Made by a program: the position numbers and the translations under genes. From NCBI GenBank assembly GCA_024220505.1, contig JAKZZE010000001.1, positions 1,302,001 through 1,366,000 on the forward strand: 64,000 nt of DNA, written 5' to 3'. Each line of letters begins with the position of its first letter. The first letter of the stretch is position 1. Positions 35,419-46,354 of the stretch are shown here, piece after piece. Source of the stretch: Rhizopus arrhizus (lineage: Eukaryota; Mucoromycota; Mucoromycetes; Mucorales; Rhizopodaceae). The notes beneath the pieces were generated by a model. The model had not been told where the DNA came from, made no database searches, and saw only the letters and a program-made list of their open reading frames with translations.

Positions 35419-38295
35419 TCAGTCTAAAAGATATTTTCTGGTGAAAAGGCTAGGGCGTTTGCCAGTCTTTCTCAAACTGTTTAGGATCTTGAGAAAATTC
35501 AATACGGCTGCTTTTATTCCTGTGGCTTGTTGTTTAAGACATGAGAGGCTCTTACACCTAGTAATGCATTGGTTACCAAGAATTAATCTAGTTTTTTCTT
35601 CTTCTTTAGATTACCTCAGCAAACCATTGCATAGCGCGTCTGGCTTCTTTTTCCGTTGGTAAGGGGAGGATTTGGCACGGTTTTAAATTTTTTTAATTCA
35701 TTTTCACAGGTTGGACAATGGGAAGATGTTTTGTATTCATTGACTAAGTAGACAACAAACCCGTTCTTCTTTAACATCCTGATTAACCCTTTGCTTCCTT
35801 TCGGTTCTTGATACTTGACATTAAGGGCGGACCATATCTCCAAAAACTAAGACAGCATCTTGACCAAACTTTGCTTTTAAGCTACGCACTAATTTTTGAT
35901 CATTCTGGTCAAAGAAGAGTTTAGTTGAAAACTTTAATTTTCGAAAAGGTAAAAGTTGTAGCTTTTCTAATGCTGTACTGATAGTCTTTTTGTAATTGCT
36001 TTGCTGTGGTTGTCTACACATCTCTTTTGCCAGCCCTAGAACTTTGCTTTCTCACTATTATCTAGTCTTTCTGAAATATGCTTTTGTTGTAGCATTGTTT
36101 GTAGGTAGGTAGCATACAGTTGAGACTTTCGCAGAGCTATCAGTAGAGAAATTCTCAGGTTGAGTGAAAAAACCACGGATTCTTACTATGAACAGATTTC
36201 CATAATACAAATTACATTTTTGGTCGACTCGAAAGTCAAATTCGGATTCAGGGAAATATGTTTCTTTAGACTTTGTTGTCTCATTTCCATAATATTCGTA
36301 CAAAGTGTTTTTTACTGATGCTCTTGTTTTAATGCACTGTACAAACTTTTTCAAGTTTACAGTTGGATTCAGATCTAGAAAGGATTGCTTCGGCTTTCTG
36401 GATCACAAAAGGTTGAGTACGCTTTCTTAAATATCTGAAGTGCCTTGAACATTTTGAGTGGTTGTTCTTGGTAAATATAAGTGTTTGGTTTTCTTCAACA
36501 GTACTGGTTTCTTTCATGCAGTACATCAAGTCCCGCCTTCCAGGGTCTATCAAGACGCACTTGCCTTCAGTGCTCTTTAAGTCGGCTTGACATAATCCTT
36601 CAATATGCTCTGTTTGATTACCGTCCACTTTCTTTTCAGTATTGGGTTTAGGCGAATTTCTACTTGTATCAGTATTTTGCTTTATTATGGAGGCACCGAT
36701 TCCATCGGTCTCGAGAGTTCCTTGGAACCGCAAAGACTTTTGAAATCCTTGATACTTAAACGCCTTTTTGTTTAGGTCTACGACGGCACTCCATGTCTCA
36801 AACTTGCTTCCTGTTTTTGTATTCTTTTTCTCTTGAAAATATGGTAATGGATTATTTTGCTATCCAACATCATGTAGCAAGGAATAAAGATGGTACGTAG
36901 CGGGAAACAAGCAAACCGTTTCATCTGTTCAGCTTCAGACAATTTAGCAAGTCTGAAGAAGGCTTTGAAATGGTTTTTTGGACTAGCCATAACGTCATAG
37001 TAAATTGAGTTCTCTTGAAAAGTGTAGTGCTCTGGGTAGCTTGAGAGAAAATCATTTAATTGCGTTCTTGATTGATCATCTAAAAGACCAACTTCAGGCA
37101 TCTCTTTTTTTGCAATGGCAAGCTTCACCTGATTGCAAGGTCGATAAATCATCTTTCAGGTAGCTTCTTTTATCGCTTTACTACTAGACTTGTTTGCTTG
37201 CATTTCTCCTCTGAGACTCTCTGCCTTTTCCTTCTTTTTAAGTAACTTGTTTATCAAACCACGCAGCCTGTTTCCAAAATGAGCTTTGATGTTATTATGG
37301 TAGGCCGTTTGGATCTTTTTACACTCGTACAGGGCTATTTGCTGAGCATATGGCAAGTTTGGGGGAGTATAACCAGCATCTTCAAAGTAAGCTTCTTTAT
37401 ATTTTGATATCAGTCGCCTATAGTTTTTGGTCGTATCCTTCAGCCTTGTGCTATTTCCACCCTTTGAGAGAACAAGACTCAGAAAAACTTCAACAAAAAA
37501 ATCTTTTGTCATAAAGTTGTTCAACGCAAAATTTTCATTTGCTGCCAGTTCTTGTAAATATATGTACTTTGTGAAGGCAAAGGTATGTGTAACTAGTAAG
37601 TTGGTAGTGTGAATCAAACCATACAATGGCTGTAAATATGCTGGTTTCTAAATATTTTTTTACAGTCGTTTTAATTGTTATCACACGCTTGCTTATCTTC
37701 TTAGGGCCTTCTTTAATGCCACTTGTCTTGTCAACAGACACAGGACAAAAACTTGATTTGGCAGAAGTTGCAGCTGAATTGAAAACAGTTGGAACAGATT
37801 TACTAGGCTTGGGGGAACCTGGACTTGTTTTAGAAGCAGTTGTGCTTGACTCCACAGCAGCAGAAGTTGATTTGGTGATACGAAAAGCAGACTTGGTTGA
37901 TTCACTCAAAAAGGGTCTTTTGACAACAGGTGCATCAAAATCGTCACTGCTATATTCAAGATCATAGTCATCAAGAGTGATCTTATTGATCATGGTAGAT
38001 TCATCTGTTGTAGAGATACCAGTACTACCTGTAGTAGTAACTTCAGAATCTGTAGCTTTTCCTTTGCCTTTGAGCCTCTTTTATAATCCACTTTGTGGAG
38101 TATTTTCCCTACCTATGATGGGTTTTCATACGTTAGGCTAGCTGTTTACCTACATCAAGTTTGACATTGCAACTTTCTTTTTCTTTTTCTAGCTGTTACA
38201 GCGGGTTGGAAGTCGTCGTCTGAGCTGTCTTCTACATATATTTCAAACGAGTCTATAATAGTATCAATCTTGTCGTCAGTGACATTTCGATCCAT
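35419..38295 (-). pseudogene. Fanzor-like (TnpB-related) RNA-guided nuclease gene relic B, near full length
   Basis: Minus-strand relic, convergent with A. Likely start at 38295: acidic N-terminus (VEDSSDDDFQP) then KRKRK nuclear signal. The body spans several shifted frames: TVKKYLETSIF, PKNHFKAFFRLAKLSE, LETDGIGASII, RuvC-I VLIDPGRRDLMYC (catalytic Asp codon 36545-36547), DAVLVFGD, then FVVYLVNEYKTSSHCPTCEN (35706-35774), which holds the Glu that serves as the rearranged RuvC-II residue in Fanzors (known from the family) and half of the zinc finger. The C-terminal helix VLNFLKILNSLRKTGKRPS fits the end of RuvC-III, but the expected R-D before it is replaced by G-I. Breaks seen: frameshifts near 37620, 36815, 36365, 35840, an in-frame TGA at 37156-37158, and a stop near 35607. 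Not functional as it stands. Confidence 0.7.
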
Positions 38296-38895
38296 TATTA
38301 GATATGGAGCCTACAGTTTTCGCTCTTAGGTGACTTCTTTTGGTTTAAAGAGAATAAAGTATCTTTTTGCTTTCCTTTCATTTTTCAATGCGTTTTTATG
38401 AGTGAAATATACGAACAAAAAGAAAAAGTGTCTCCAGAAATTGATTTAAATGTTGAAAAGAAATACTCTCATCCCATTCATATAGATTTATTCAAACACA
38501 GCTACAACCGAATAATAGTAATGTGTCTACAATGAGCTTACACCATGTAGTAGCTTGCAATAAAAGATATTTGTTTTCTAGATTCACATAGAATAGTAGT
38601 TATAGTATATAGGACTCGAGGAGTTATTAGCGTCTGAGTGTGTCAAGTTCTTTATGTTTTTTCATCAAACCTCAATGATAAATATATTAAGAACATACTT
38701 GATAAGCATAAAATGTTGGAACGTCATTTTGTAATGGCACTGTATAATGATGATATATTCACTGATCAAAATATCCATTAAAGGCCCTTTGCTGATCCCA
38801 ATAAAACTGGCTTAATCATACTAATTCTCGCAAGGTTTACATTCTAAAAAAGTATGGCCTTGTGAAAATATCATAGTATGATTTTAAAAGCATGT
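38296..38895. other. intergenic within the mobile-element island
   Basis: About 600 bases between the start of Fanzor relic B and the end of the second transposase relic. AT-rich; no frame or terminal repeat that I can support. Confidence 0.5.
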
Positions 38896-40168
38896 TCACA
38901 TGGGTGTTTTATTACAACAGTGGATGGTTTGACTAGAGAGGCTATAAAGAACTTGATTACAAGCATCAGCACTTCGACTCGATAAGTTTTCATTCGACGA
39001 TGTTTGAGCTTTCCTTTAACTATAGCCTAAAACTGCTCAATTGGGTTGAGCTCTGGCGAACAAGGAGGTAAGTACATTACTCTATAACCTCTACTGTCAT
39101 TTTTTCTTATCATTGGATGAGACTTATGAATAATACAGTAGTTTATTACAAGATAACTACCCATAAGACTTTCGTCCATGTCCATGATATCAAGAAGCTC
39201 ACTTATAGAACTTACAAAATGGGCAGTAGTTGTACCTTTTGCTACTGGCTTGTTGTTCTCGATGGCAGTACTCTCCTCCACACCAAAGTACTCTATAGTA
39301 GGCTCTTTAATAATAATGTCGCCTGCTCTTTGCTCTTTGCCTCCTGCAAGCTTTATTTTTTATTTTTTATTTTTTTTTTTTTATTTTTTTATTTTTTATT
39401 TTTTTTTTATTTATTTATTTATTTTTTTTATTTGGCTGTCTTCAATACAGCCTCATCAATAAAAATGCAGTTCTTAGTGTAACCCAGATTCGAGCCTTTC
39501 CACTTCATGAACCACTCGTATCTCGTTTGCAAGTTATTGTCAGAGTTTCTTGTCACAGGGTCGAAGGTTGGCTTCTTTATTGAAATGTGCATGTTGTTCC
39601 TCAAGTGGTGGTTCATTTGAGAATTTGAAGTCTTCAAGTCCTCAAACTGTTATTTCCGAGAAATAATAATATCATCAGCACAAAGTTGTGAGTTTTTTCT
39701 ACTATTTGTTGAATGTGCTGCTGATTCTCAGGAGTCAGTGAGTTGGGTAGGCCGGGATTTTTTTGCAACGTTTTGTAAACTACCTTCCCAGTTTCTTGAT
39801 AGTGTTTCCACCAGCGCATAGCAGTACAAGGATTAATTCCAAGATCCTTTGCATGCAAAGTCACTTCCTCTTTCCGTAGGACCCTCTTTCATTCGGTCAA
39901 TAAATATCTCTCTGGTTTGATCGTTGTAGTCTTTGTAGACGCTGCTTTCTTGACAACTTCTGTAGTCTTTTTTGTTGAATCTTTTGCAGTAGTTTCTTTC
40001 TCTGCTGGTTTGAGACTCGATAAGAGTTTTGGCTCGTTATGGCTTCAAGTATTACGTTTGGATCAATGATTTCGGTTAATACACCTTCCATCGGATCGAA
40101 GACTCTCTATCCATCCTTATTGTAGACATTATTGTGTCCGTTTTCATAAAAAATGTATTTTTTGTCAT
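38896..40168 (-). pseudogene. broken DD34E Tc1/mariner transposase, relic 2
   Basis: Collinear with the intact transposase but shorter. Start region KYIFYENGHNNVYNKDG parallels IFLYEDGHGNV; then HTH residues (DLGINPCTAMRWWKHY), SIKKPTFDPVTRN, CIFIDEAV (first catalytic Asp) and VMYLPPCSPELNPIEQF with the final Glu. Stops and shifts: TAG after NKDG (about 40113), frame changes near 39650 and 39430, TAG replacing the Trp after NPIEQF (near 39030), and another shift before ENLSSRSADACNQV. A T-rich insertion at about 39351-39430 interrupts the catalytic domain between the two Asp blocks. No terminal inverted repeats were found, so the ends of the element are unknown. Confidence 0.75.
39353..39432. 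repeat. T-rich low-complexity insertion in transposase relic 2
   Basis: Eighty bases of (T3-12 A)n sequence inserted in the transposase relic between the block with the first catalytic Asp and the downstream catalytic part. May be replication slippage or the tail of another insertion. Confidence 0.75.
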
Positions 40169-41074
40169 GTTATTCAATTGTTAGAGCGAAAGGAAGAATT
40201 AGAACTTTTACATCATAGCCGACAATAATCTCTCAGCAACCCCAATTTGACTTGGCCCAAAAAGACAAAGTAAAATCTTCAAAAGCAACAATTTTTGCAA
40301 GCAAACAGCCAAATATTTTTCAGATAGTGCTATTCATTCCTAGGTAATCGCCATTTATTTTTTCAGAACAGACAAAATTTACCAGCCGCACTGTGTAATA
40401 AACTTTCACCCATTTGATCTACTAACAAGGACTCATGCCATTCAATGTCTTCATATGCATCGACGTCTGCAAATGCCACGATCTATCCCTGACCCTCTGT
40501 CATTTCTCTTAAACAAGCTGCCCACTTCCAAAAAGAAACCAACCGACAAAAACCGCTCAAATCATATTGCATGGTCTATTCGTTGGCCAATTATCTGTCA
40601 AATTTTACATGAACTCGATTATTTGCATCACGATCAAATCTCTCCTGATGTTCCCCCTTTTGGTCAAAAATTATTATCTTGGTTATTCTCTAGCTCTTAA
40701 ATGTATGGATTACACCTTCCTATCATCTTCCCTTCTTTATCCTTTTTACCTTTTTGGCTATCAAAAAGGTTTTTAGTTTCTCTAACACTTCTTTGAACTG
40801 GCCCGGGCAATACAATATGTCAAATATTATGTGCTCATTTTGGGTTTTAAAATTTTTTACAAATAAAAAATTATTCTTTAATCGTATAATAAACGTTTAC
40901 TAAAATTAACAAAGAACTTTTCTTAAAAACTCTAATGTTTTCCAAAATCCTTAATAAAACTTTTCCAATAATAATTTAAATCTCAGTATTCAGCCAAGTA
41001 AGTTTCTTTAAAAGGAAATTTTAAAGCAAAGCAAGAAAAAATCCGTGCCTTCTTTTTTTTCTTTATAATTGAAA
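40169..41074. other. intergenic with a possible retroelement fragment
   Basis: About 900 bases. A frame at 40455-40700 (81 residues: SFLLNKLPTSKKKPTDKN, WPIICQILHELDYLHHD) resembles the C-terminal tail of Mucoralean non-LTR RT proteins as I remember them, but no RT motif is present, so it is only noted here. The rest is AT-rich; 40955-41070 is the likely promoter of the UBX gene. Confidence 0.35.
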
Positions 41075-41907
41075 ATGTCTGGTCCTGAAGCATCAAATGT
41101 TGATAGACAACTTAAGATTTTAAGCCCACCAAAGAATACACCTTCTATACGTAAGCTTTAAATTACAAAGTTTTCACAGAGAGAGTAACATTTTTTTATT
41201 TAAAAGCTGAATTGCCAGAATCCGCTTATAGATTAGATAACAATGAACTCAAGAAATTATATCAATCCAGCATAGAAAGAAGAGAAAAACTTGAAAATAG
41301 GTAGGAAAAAAAAAAGCAGAAACATAATAAAGAAAAAGTGTTATATTAAATTAATTCAAACAGTCCATTGAAAACACAAAAGATGAGAGATGCAGAAGAA
41401 CAAGAAAAATTAAAAAAACATCCCAAGACAACTATTCGAGTTCGTATGCCTGATCATACAATTGTCCAAGCTACATTTCAGTCAAAAGAAAAGAGTAAAA
41501 TGAATATTTAATTTAACCCAGTTGTAATAATATCATTTTTGTTAGTATCTGATTTGTATGAATTTATACGCACCTTGTTGGAAACACCAGAACGTAAATT
41601 TGTGCTATGTCTACCTCCTCGAACAAAACTTATTGACCCAATGATCAGCTTATATAAAGCTGGATTATCTCCAGCTTCAAATATCTTGTTTGGTTGGATT
41701 GAAAAGGGTAATAATGATTCAGGTTTGAAGAAAGAATTTGTGGACATGAAGCAAGAGTTATCTTTACCAAGTCAAGCAACAGAATCATCATCTCAAATCT
41801 CAGCTAGCAGCAGCACTAGTAGTAGCAGTAACCAGACAGCGTCCAACACTTCAACTAAAAAGGCTGTACCCAAATGGCTTCAAAAAGGTTTATTTAACAA
41901 GAAATAA
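41075..41907 (+). CDS. UBX-domain protein (TUG/ASPL-like C-terminal part)
   Basis: Four exons (41075-41150, 41207-41300, 41364-41494, 41546-41907) give 220 residues. A UBX domain, the ubiquitin-like fold that binds the N-domain of Cdc48/p97, spans about residues 75-165: TTIRVRMPDHTIVQATF, ISDLYEFIRTLL, FVLCLPPRTKLID and ASNILFGWIEKG. Flanks are a short helical N-terminus and a Ser-rich tail ending PKWLQKGLFNKK. This order and tail resemble the C-terminal half of TUG/ASPSCR1, without its N-terminal ubiquitin-like domains; no room is seen upstream for them. Likely a Cdc48 adaptor (inferred). It is an intact gene inside the mobile-element island. Confidence 0.85.
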
Positions 41908-42016
41908 AGAACATATGCATAATGGAATGTATAAACAGGTTTTTTAATTTATTTCTACTATTACAAAAGAAAAGTACTTCTTTTTAAATTTGAGTGTTAT
42001 TTACGATAAAAGGAAT

Positions 42017-42331
42017 TTAGAATTGGTAACCAGTTTGTTCAGTGTAGAGCTTTGCAGCTTCTTCTTCAGCTTGCTTCTTGGCCTTGTGGCGGTCAACCCA
42101 GTCCATACCCTTAGTTTCAGCGAGGTGGTCAACAGAAGCAGCAGCCAAAGCAGCAAGCAGGTTCTTGGCGACATGGTGATCGTTTTCAGGGTTAGCACCT
42201 TCTTCTTCCTTCTTCTTGTTATAGGCGCGCATGGCAGCAAAACCACCGGCAGCAGCAAGGAGTTCATGAGTCCATTCAGCCTTGTTCTCATCGGCTTCGA
42301 TTTTGTTGTAGGCTTCTTCGTGGTAGGACAT
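42017..42331 (-). CDS. CipC-like stress protein, DUF3759
   Basis: Intronless 104-residue protein: MSYHEEAYNKIEADENKAEW, THELLAAAGGFAAMRAYN, HHVAKNLLAALAAASVD, KGMDWVDRHKAKKQAEEEA. This is the CipC (concanamycin-induced protein C)/DUF3759 family, small cytosolic proteins in many fungi induced by stress or growth on hosts and wood; molecular function unknown. Third codon positions are notably C/G-rich compared with neighbours, suggesting high expression. ATG at 42331 gives the family's usual MS[YF] start. Confidence 0.88.
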   Translation of the reverse strand: MSYHEEAYNKIEADENKAEWTHELLAAAGGFAAMRAYNKKKEEEGANPENDHHVAKNLLAALAAASVDHLAETKGMDWVDRHKAKKQAEEEAAKLYTEQTGYQF

Positions 42332-43036
42332 GTTTATTTTAATGATTTGAATTTGTCCCAAAATCACTCTCTTTTTATACTTTTCGTAGCATTAAGCATC
42401 GTAAGACCCTTTATTTTTAAACTTTTCCTTTTTCTGTCGAGCGTCCGGAAAAAGATTTTGGGTTAGTATTTTATGCTCCCGAATACATGCAAACTGGTTC
42501 GCACAAATAAGTAAAAGAACCTTTTTTCGGTAGAAAGACGCGTCTGTAATTCATGCTGTTTAAAGTTTTTTAATAATAATCTAGAACTCCTTTTCTTTTA
42601 CTAAAGATATCCTTCTTTTACTGTTTTCACTTTCTATTTTTTTGTTTCTTGATAAAATGAAATTTAATATAAAGTTCATATTAGTCTCTAGTGTAACTCA
42701 TTAGCCTTAGTTTGCTTTTTCTTAATCTATGGTGAAACTCGAACTTTTAGAAGAGCATCTAACCAAGTTGGTATAAATTCATGTTTACACAATCTCTGTA
42801 TGTAAGCAATTTATGATAACCAAGTTGTCTCTAAAAGCATTGTGATTCACAAAAGGCCTTTTCGTATAGTTCTTTAAACACATTCCTTTTTTATTTGAGG
42901 GCTTTGTTATATTAACCAATTACACAGTTTTAACTCCTATCCAAAAAAAGTTACTCTATTTGAGGCGCTTAATCGCCTCGCTTAGCACCCACATCTTGGA
43001 CTTGACATCATTGTTCGGAAACGGGCTATAAACCTC

Positions 43037-43080
<44 letters not shown>

Positions 43081-43254
43081 ATGAGCTGTGATTTTTCAGT
43101 GATAAGTATATTTATATACTTAAAGAAATGAACATGCATATTACGATTTTCATTATAGCTCTATGTTCGTTCGGCTTTATAGATAGAAAGGATTACACTA
43201 TTTCCACTTCAATTTCGACCAAATGAACTTGCTTATTTCGTCCATTTGTGTACC
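42332..43254. other. intergenic with long T tract
   Basis: About 920 bases. T-rich tract at 43036-43075 (40 bases with one C). Upstream part is the likely CipC promoter. No gene recognised. Confidence 0.5.
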
Positions 43255-44021
43255 ATGGCTCTTTCGCCTAATAAATTTTTGAGTAACCATTCCGCTGACC
43301 CACCGGGTAGCAAACAACTTTCATCTCCAACGTTCAAGGCTCGACCGTTGAACAACCAACTTTGGCCTTGCCTTCATTTGCAGATCTATTACCAAAAAAC
43401 CAAGTTGTCAATTCCTCGACGTATGATTCCATCGCTAGTCGTTCATCTCGTAGAAAATCTCCACCTCGCAAGGAGTATTCTCTGTTCACTTCTGATAAGG
43501 CTCCACTCATTTTCAAAGCTGGCACGGCTGCTCATTCCGTGTTTTATTCGGTCCCTAAGCGTTTGCAAAGTCTCCAACCTTTGCTCCACTCTAAGTTGAG
43601 AGAACTTTTTCCCGTTAATGTTGGCTTAGGTCTGACAGTTAAACCTGAGCCCAGTAACATTCAAATTGAACTTGCGCTAGCTTCTGCTACAGATTGCGAG
43701 AGAGCTGCTACCACACCTATCGTCGTTGAGAATCACACCTTTAAGGCTACACTTACCTACTCCTCTGAGAATATTTTGCATAAGATCAACCTTACTGACA
43801 TTACCTGCGCCTCCGACGAGTATTTGAAATCTCGATTGCAATCCACTTTTGAACGTTTTGGTATCGTTAAAAATATTGTTTTATATCATGATGATATTAG
43901 CCGTGAATGGTTTACTGGTAATGGTCATGTGTACCTGGAAATTCCTCGTAATCCCAGTACCGAACTCGAGCCTTTGGAATACCGTATCAGTTTATCCGAC
44001 AGCATTAGCACCCTTTATTAA
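43255..44021 (+). pseudogene. non-LTR retroelement ORF1-like fragment
   Basis: Two overlapping frames appear to be one gene split by a frameshift near 43350: MALSPNKFLSNHSADP... then ALPSFADLLPKNQVV, SRSSRRKSPPRKEYS, HTFKATLTYSS, NLTDITCASDEYLKS, FGIVKNIVLYHDD, GNGHVYLEIP and LEYRISLSDSISTLY. The pattern of a basic Ser/Arg linker followed by an RRM-like fold fits ORF1 proteins of Mucoralean retroelements, which normally continue into CCHC zinc knuckles; here the frame ends before any. It lies 130 nt upstream of Fanzor relic C, in the same orientation. Family assignment is from memory of such proteins. Confidence 0.45.
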
Positions 44022-44149
44022 GGAAGCCCTGCCACAAGGCTACCAGAATCAACTTAATATGTTTTGCCGTGTTTTTAATTTTAAAAAATTACGTTTAAGG
44101 TATGATATGATATTACATAATAGGCTTTTTTACTTAAATTTACAATAGC

Positions 44150-45253
44150 ATGGACGATCTCACACCCAACGAAAACAACAAGATACTATTCGGAAATACA
44201 ATCAAATCTGATGGCTTTTCTGTTGACTTTGTGTTTTATCGAAAGGAAAGAATGAATAATGGCTCTGACGTTGAATTAACCCTCGAAGACTTCAACTACG
44301 AAGAAGTTCACAATCAATATCATCCAATGTTCCTTGACCCTGGGCGTAAATCATTATTCACGACAGTTGTTGGCGTAGCTTCTGCCAAGCAGATCCGGAA
44401 GTCCTCTGTAAAAGAATATTATCATTTAACAGGTAGTACTGTCTATAGCAAAAATCTCGAGTTAAAAAAAATGTTCTGGCATCAAGACGATCGAGTCCCA
44501 AATTTACACACCAAAAACAGCAGCAGTTGGATCATACGATCAATATGTTAAATACACGCTAACAAACCTTGACAAGCTCCTGGATTTCTATGGCAAAGAC
44601 ACTGCATATCACCGATTCCAGCTTTATCAAAGCCGATAGAAGGCACTGGAAATGATGGCTAACATGTTGACTCGTGGAACAGCCAAGTACAACAGATCAC
44701 GGAGAAAGCGAAAGAAGAAGAAGGAGGACAAGAATGATAAGAAGGAAGATGAAGGGTTATCATTGCGCACTGACGAAAAGAAGTAAGCAATTGGCCTTTC
44801 TTTAATAGACGTTATTAACTTTTTTTTTGAAAGGTTGAAGTGGTGGCCCCTTCCTTTCCAAGAAAACAAAGAAAAGTGTCCGTTAGTCGTTTTTGGTGCC
44901 GGTGTTTTCGGCAAGGATATGGTCAAGATGAAAGAGCTTCGGTGTGGGGTGATAGAAAAACTTTTTGCAATGTTGAAAAAACGTGAAGCAGCTGGTGAGT
45001 TGATCGTCATGACGATCGACGAATTTAAAACATCAAAGACGTGTAGCTCCTGTTTTTCGATGATCTTAAAGTAGTCAAAACACCCGATTTTAAGGGCAAA
45101 GGTGTTCTCAGTTGCTCTAAATGTAAGAAGGTTTGGCAACGAGACGTCAACGCCGCCACTAATATGATGACGATCTCTGAGGCAGTTCGGATGGGAGAAG
45201 GACGACCGGAAGTTTTCAAACCGAAGAAAAACGATGGTGAAGGAAGATCCTGA
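44150..45253 (+). pseudogene. Fanzor-like (TnpB-related) gene relic C, N-terminus missing, catalytic end kept
   Basis: Plus-strand relic keeping the nuclease half. Order: ILFGNTIKSDGFSVDFVF; RuvC-I MFLDPGRKSLFTTVVGV (Asp codon 44336-44338); EYYHLTGSTVYSK; FYGKDTAYHRFQLYQ; basic RSRRKRKKKKEDKN; intron 44783-44834 (GTAAGC...AAG); CPLVVFGAGVFGKD; IVMTIDEFKTSKTCSSCF with the Fanzor-type Glu and first zinc pair (45042-45053); second pair CSKC (45113-45124); RuvC-III QRDVNAATNMM with Asp at 45143-45145; tail EGRPEVFKPKKN. Breaks: frameshift near 44490, TAG at 44637-44639 where the frame otherwise runs on (probably CAG originally), and a shift at about 45062. All three RuvC acidic residues and four zinc cysteines are still encoded. 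RNA-guided DNA cleavage is known for Fanzors, not shown here. Confidence 0.75.
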
Positions 45254-45850
45254 ACTTGGTAAGATCCCTTTCAAGTACGCTTGAGTCCTCGATAATCTTA
45301 AGGCCGAACGTGAACGGATTACCACCATCGATATTGCTCTCTTGAAGCTCGAAACCCCACACTATCATTGATGCTCCTGGTCACAGAGATTTCATCAAGA
45401 CCATATTTACTGGTACTTTTCTCAAGCAGATCATGTAATTCTTATCATTGTTGGTGATGCTGCTGATATTTCCAAGGATGATCAAACCCGTGAACACGCT
45501 CTTCTTGTCTTCACCCTCAGTGTCCATCAATTAACTGTTGCTACCAACAAGATCCAAGTGGTCCGAAGCTCGTTACAACGACATTGTCAAGGAGGTCTCC
45601 TTCTTCATCAAGCAGATTGGCTTCAACCCCAAGTCTGTTCCTTTCGTCCCCATTTCTGGCTGACACGATAATTACATACCTGATGACAACACGTCTCTGT
45701 CAAGGATATCCGTCGTGGTAACATCTGCTCTGACTCCAAGAAAAATCCTGCTAAAAAAGTTGATTCTTTCACTGCTAAAGTTATTATCTTGAACCACCCT
45801 AGTTAAATCTTTGCAGGTCACACCGCATTTCCAATCCAAATATCGTCGTA
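45252..45850 (+). pseudogene. translation elongation factor EF-1alpha pseudogene fragment
   Basis: Damaged piece of EF-1alpha beginning at GELGK-type sequence (ELGKIPFKYA) and running through [79 protein letters not shown] and [11 protein letters not shown]. Many frameshifts, small deletions and stops, including the TGA in the Trp codon of KYAW. Missing are the N-terminal P-loop and the last third. Its first base abuts the stop codon of Fanzor relic C exactly. No intron is visible in the fragment. Confidence 0.85.
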
Positions 45851-46046
45851 ACAAACACGGTTTTCCTTTCTTCTGAAAGGATTAAGATCATTACAGGTAA
45901 AAAAAATCTGAACATAAACCTCCATTCGTCTCAAAATTAATTTTTTTTCGTCTGATTTCTATTTTTGTTTCATCCAAAAAAGGTAAGCTAAAAAATACTA
46001 ATATCGTCTGTATTTAAAGTAGAAATACTGTCATGCATCTTAGCAT

Positions 46047-46354
46047 ATGCTCTTTACTTGCATCCAAAAACAAGACCTGTGGAACGCAGCCTTCAAGAAA
46101 TACTTATCAAATCCTAAAGATCCCAACTGCAGCTTAATATTCGAGGACCTACCTACACTTAGATTATCCAAGTATTACATCTTACACTACCATGACAAGT
46201 TTACAATCTATGATTTTTTTGCTACAGTTATTCGATTCATTTGGAAAGCCCACTGGCAATAATTCTTTGAACAGACTCCTGTCTTGGATGAGATTGTCCT
46301 CAATCAAATCCAGAAGGAACTATTGAAACTATCCGCTTACAATTCTTTACCCTA
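46047..46354 (+). pseudogene. non-LTR retroelement ORF2 C-terminal fragment
   Basis: Frame KQDLWNAAFKKYLSNPKDPN, LRLSKYYILHYHDKFTIYDF, FATVIRFIWKAHWQ, then TAA at 46260-46262, continuing FFEQTPVLDEIVLNQIQKEL to NSLP and TAA. The pattern F.W...F..YL..P and AIRFIW..HW is what I remember from the C-terminal end of Mucoralean LINE RT proteins (the segment after the CCHC motif). The internal TAA most likely was CAA. Confidence 0.5.

Noticed and set aside
40455..40700. 81-codon frame as an independent gene
   Set aside because: Resembles only the tail of retroelement proteins and has no intact neighbouring domain; noted inside the intergenic entry.
44627..45328. 233-codon minus-strand frame over Fanzor relic C and the EF-1alpha fragment
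   Set aside because: Antisense shadow spanning two unrelated relics; no motif.
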